The notes under the pieces are model-generated. The model did no database searches. It saw nothing but the letters and a program-made list of their open reading frames with translations, and was not told the DNA's origin. 7,015 nucleotides of DNA from Lentisphaerota bacterium (GTDB lineage Bacteria; Verrucomicrobiota; Kiritimatiellia; RFP12; UBA3636). Positions 5,314 to 7,015 of the stretch are shown in pieces. Position numbers and translations under genes: made by a program. The stretch spans positions 1 through 7,015 of the forward strand of contig JAAZFF010000358.1 in assembly GCA_012511845.1 (NCBI GenBank), read 5' to 3'. Position 1 is the stretch's first letter. Each line of letters begins with the position of its first letter.

Positions 5314-7015
5314 GAGCAGACCGTCCGGGGTATGTGTTGAGATATGACCGAGTTGTCGGCATGAGTTTTCGCTGTATTGAGACCGGTAGCTGGATCAAAC
5401 GTCCACATGGTCTCATCCCGGATCACTCCGTCGCGTGTTGTGGACATTGAAACAAGGTGCCCCAGGGCGTTATATTCAAAACAGGCGGGATAAAGTGTTC
5501 CTGATTGCGAAACAAGTTGCCCCAGGGAATTGAATTGCCAATGCGTGGTCCCCCACAACTCGTTTGTGGAGGCGACAGCATTGCCCCTGCGGTCGTAGGC
5601 ATGGCAGCGAGCCACGTTGTTCCACTGCGGCGGGCCTTCAATGAACCGCGCCTCGGCAAACACGTCCCCGAAGCTGTTGCGCAAAATCCAGTTACGCCAG
5701 TAAAGCCTTTTGCCGTCGTGTTCCCGTGTGAGGTAAACCCTGCCCCAGGGATCGAAGAAGTTGTAGTGCATCACGCCATCGGGTCCGGTCCTCTCAATCT
5801 CACGCCCGAACATCCTTTTGCTGACAGCAGATGCCATGCCGTTGCGCTCTGTTGTGACGGTCAAGACTTTGCTTTGCTGATCGAAACTCGAACTGGCGCG
5901 GACGAACGACCCTGCCGACTCCGTTTCAGTCTCTGATCGCAGGGAATCGGAAAGACCTGTAAGCCGGGTGCGGCGTACGACGAGACCGTTGGTCTCGCCG
6001 GCGGCGGTCTGGAAGGAGGTTCCCACACGCCACCAGTCGTTCGACCTGAGTTCATGGCTTGATAGCGACATTGACGTAACGCCGTCCGCCGTGTTGCCGA
6101 TAATGTCTCCTAGTTCATCGTATACGGGGGTGGAAACACGCCCGGAGAGCATGTCGTGTTCGGAGACTATGCGGGACGACCCGCCGCTGTACACGAACTC
6201 CATCTGCGACAGGGGTGTTTCGGAGGTGGCAACGCGACCGAGAAAATCGTATTCCGCAACGCTGTTGGTGATCATTGCGCCGTCGGATGTGGTAGTGATG
6301 GAGATCTCGACAAGTCGCCCGTCGGTTGTATGCGAGGAAGTGACGCAGGTTTCAGTCCATTTTCCGTCCCATTCCCGGCGTGTTGAGTGACCGCCTCCGC
6401 GGATGGTGCGTGATGTGTCTCGTATGAGCAGCGTGGAGCCGTCGAGCGTGTCCGTTTTATGAATGGTCTCAACAGGAGACTGGAACCACTCCGACTTTGT
6501 CACGATTCCGCGTGCGTCGGTATGTATCTGGCTGTCGGAAGTTCCATGCGGATATTCGGTTGTTTCCACGGTCTCCCATCCAAAGTTGGTTTTGCGCAGG
6601 TCGGTGATATCAGCGGAGCGTGATGGGTCGGTGGCGAGTTCCCTGATCCGGACTCGGCGACCCATTGCGTCGGACACGTGCTCGGTCGCCTTGAAATCGT
6701 ATGTTCGCGCATAATCGTATGCGCCCGGTTCGGCGTAGTGGTATTCTGTGACGTACCATTCATTCTGTGGCAGCTCGGGAAGCGATACTTCCAGCACGGC
6801 GTGGCGCAAGTGGTCGGTTCCGGTTTGAGCCAGTCGCTCGGTTTTGGCGCCATTGCGGTCAGTCCACCACAGGAGGCGGCAGCAGGAGTATGCGTTTGTT
6901 GTTGTGGAGCCGTCGGAGTATGTGGTGGAACGCAGGCGGGTTTTGTCGTCATAGGTGTGTGACTGCCATGTGAGGGCATCGCCTGTGGAGCGCAACAGTG
7001 TAGCTGTGTAGAGAG
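5118..7015 (-). CDS. Rhs/YD-repeat protein, N-terminal part (5' truncated by window edge, frameshifted at 3' end)
   Basis: The frame is open to the window edge: codons before the TTG at 6995 read LYTATL without a stop, so the true start lies beyond 7015. The product is built from degenerate YD-type repeats, seen as EYDFLGRVATSE near 6230-6258, FDPWGRVYLTREHDGK near 5715-5760, FNSLGQLVS near 5500-5540 and YNALGHLVS near 5440-5480. In the Rhs family such repeats form a large beta-strand shell that encloses a C-terminal effector; Rhs proteins are usually exported or surface delivered. The repeat pattern is clear down to about 5340. From there to the TGA-side end at 5118, about 74 codons read as unrelated Thr/Pro-rich sequence, while the next frame continues the YD pattern (HTPDGLLLRTTWARG). 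This fragment is therefore the upstream part of one gene with the 3202-5394 fragment. The family call is firm; the full length and delivery signals cannot be seen. Confidence 0.85.
   Translation of the reverse strand, partial: LYTATLLRSTGDALTWQSHTYDDKTRLRSTTYSDGSTTTNAYSCCRLLWWTDRNGAKTERLAQTGTDHLRHAVLEVSLPELPQNEWYVTEYHYAEPGAYDYARTYDFKATEHVSDAMGRRVRIRELATDPSRSADITDLRKTNFGWETVETTEYPHGTSDSQIHTDARGIVTKSEWFQSPVETIHKTDTLDGSTLLIRDTSRTIRGGGHSTRREWDGKWTETCVTSSHTTDGRLVEISITTTSDGAMITNSVAEYDFLGRVATSETPLSQMEFVYSGGSSRIVSEHDMLSGRVSTPVYDELGDIIGNTADGVTSMSLSSHELRSNDWWRVGTSFQTAAGETNGLVVRRTRLTGLSDSLRSETETESAGSFVRASSSFDQQSKVLTVTTERNGMASAVSKRMFGREIERTGPDGVMHYNFFDPWGRVYLTREHDGKRLYWRNWILRNSFGDVFAEARFIEGPPQWNNVARCHAYDRRGNAVASTNELWGTTHWQFNSLGQLVSQSGTLYPACFEYNALGHLVSMSTTRDGVIRDETMWTFDPATGLNTAKTHADNSVISQHIPRTVCSCAPRGHGVRGGKTTTMHAACSLPLLIPQRTPLDTKSPSTPSEDRLPLLTTPGTLTGTHTTATPP
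5449..5527 (-). repeat. Two near-identical 19-bp copies, 60 bp apart, within YD repeats
   Basis: Plus-strand 5449-5467 (GAAACAAGGTGCCCCAGGG) and 5509-5527 differ at one base. The period of 60 bp equals 20 codons, and both encode the LG(Q/H)LVS part of successive YD repeats (FNSLGQLVS and YNALGHLVS). This is internal repeat structure of the Rhs shell, not a mobile or regulatory element. Confidence 0.8.

Larger units (their letters stand above)
3202..7015 (-). pseudogene. Whole Rhs gene as one frameshifted unit
   Basis: The two Rhs open frames belong to one gene. Reading down from the window edge, the YD pattern runs through DPATGLNTAKTHADNSVIS (ending at 5340) and resumes one frame back as THTPDGLLLRTTWARG from 5337. 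This matches the continuous pattern expected of a YD repeat. The change equals loss of one base (or a -1 shift) within about 5335-5345. I see no canonical slippery heptamer of the X-XXY-YYZ type in the zero frame there, so programmed frameshifting is unlikely. Joined, about 1,270 residues are visible. Alternatives are a sequencing or assembly error, or an upstream Rhs shell that ends early with a silent downstream core and tip. Confidence 0.65.

Noticed and set aside
5118..5340. The out-of-frame tail of the upstream Rhs fragment (Thr/Pro-rich, about 74 residues) as a real domain
   Set aside because: It overlaps in another frame with clear YD-repeat coding and looks like a shadow translation of GC-rich DNA.
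5280..5395. Programmed -1 frameshifting as the explanation for the split Rhs gene
   Set aside because: No zero-frame X-XXY-YYZ heptamer is present; the A-run in GCGAAAACT and the C-run in ATACCCCGG are in the wrong register, and I see no obvious downstream stem.

Overview
The window comes from a Gram-negative bacterium. Three genes encode lipoproteins with signal-peptidase II lipoboxes, and starts are preceded by Shine-Dalgarno sequences. The style of the Rhs/YD-repeat core suggests a PVC-superphylum lineage such as Kiritimatiellota, Lentisphaerota or Verrucomicrobiota. That placement is an impression from family resemblance, not a measurement. Every supported gene lies on the minus strand, so the biological reading order runs from 7015 down to 1. 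I see no RNA gene, CRISPR array or insertion sequence.

Region 1 (7015 to 3202) is a large Rhs/YD-repeat protein gene. Its 5' end lies outside the window. It is broken by an apparent -1 frameshift near 5340, which leaves an upstream open frame (7015-5118) and a downstream one (5394-3202). Read across the break, about 1,270 residues are visible: many YD-type repeats, the conserved Rhs core ending in a variant DAFGF boundary (3891-3877), and a 224-residue variable C-terminal tip (3876-3205). The tip has the layout of a colicin M-type catalytic domain: an HYRSGAG motif about 100 residues before a DRYNFN motif. Colicin M degrades lipid II in the periplasm. The tip differs at residues known to be catalytic in colicin M, so the relationship is a hypothesis of distant homology.

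Region 2 (3205 to 98) is more AT-rich by eye and holds four small genes, all for exported, envelope-anchored products. They are a 376-aa protein with signal peptide and C-terminal membrane anchor whose ATG overlaps the Rhs stop (ATGA); a 254-aa lipoprotein; a 164-aa lipoprotein starting 2 nt after it; and a 142-aa ankyrin-repeat lipoprotein that may be truncated. The first three are not families I can name.

Taken together this looks like a polymorphic-toxin-type locus: an Rhs carrier with an exchangeable tip, followed by a block of accessory genes. If the tip attacks cell-wall precursors outside the cytoplasm, the exported neighbours are in the right compartment to be immunity or accessory proteins. 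The frameshift means this Rhs copy is probably inactive unless it is a sequencing error or is bypassed. The remaining non-coding stretches (1-97, 527-667, 1930-2074) are short and show no convincing terminator or promoter.
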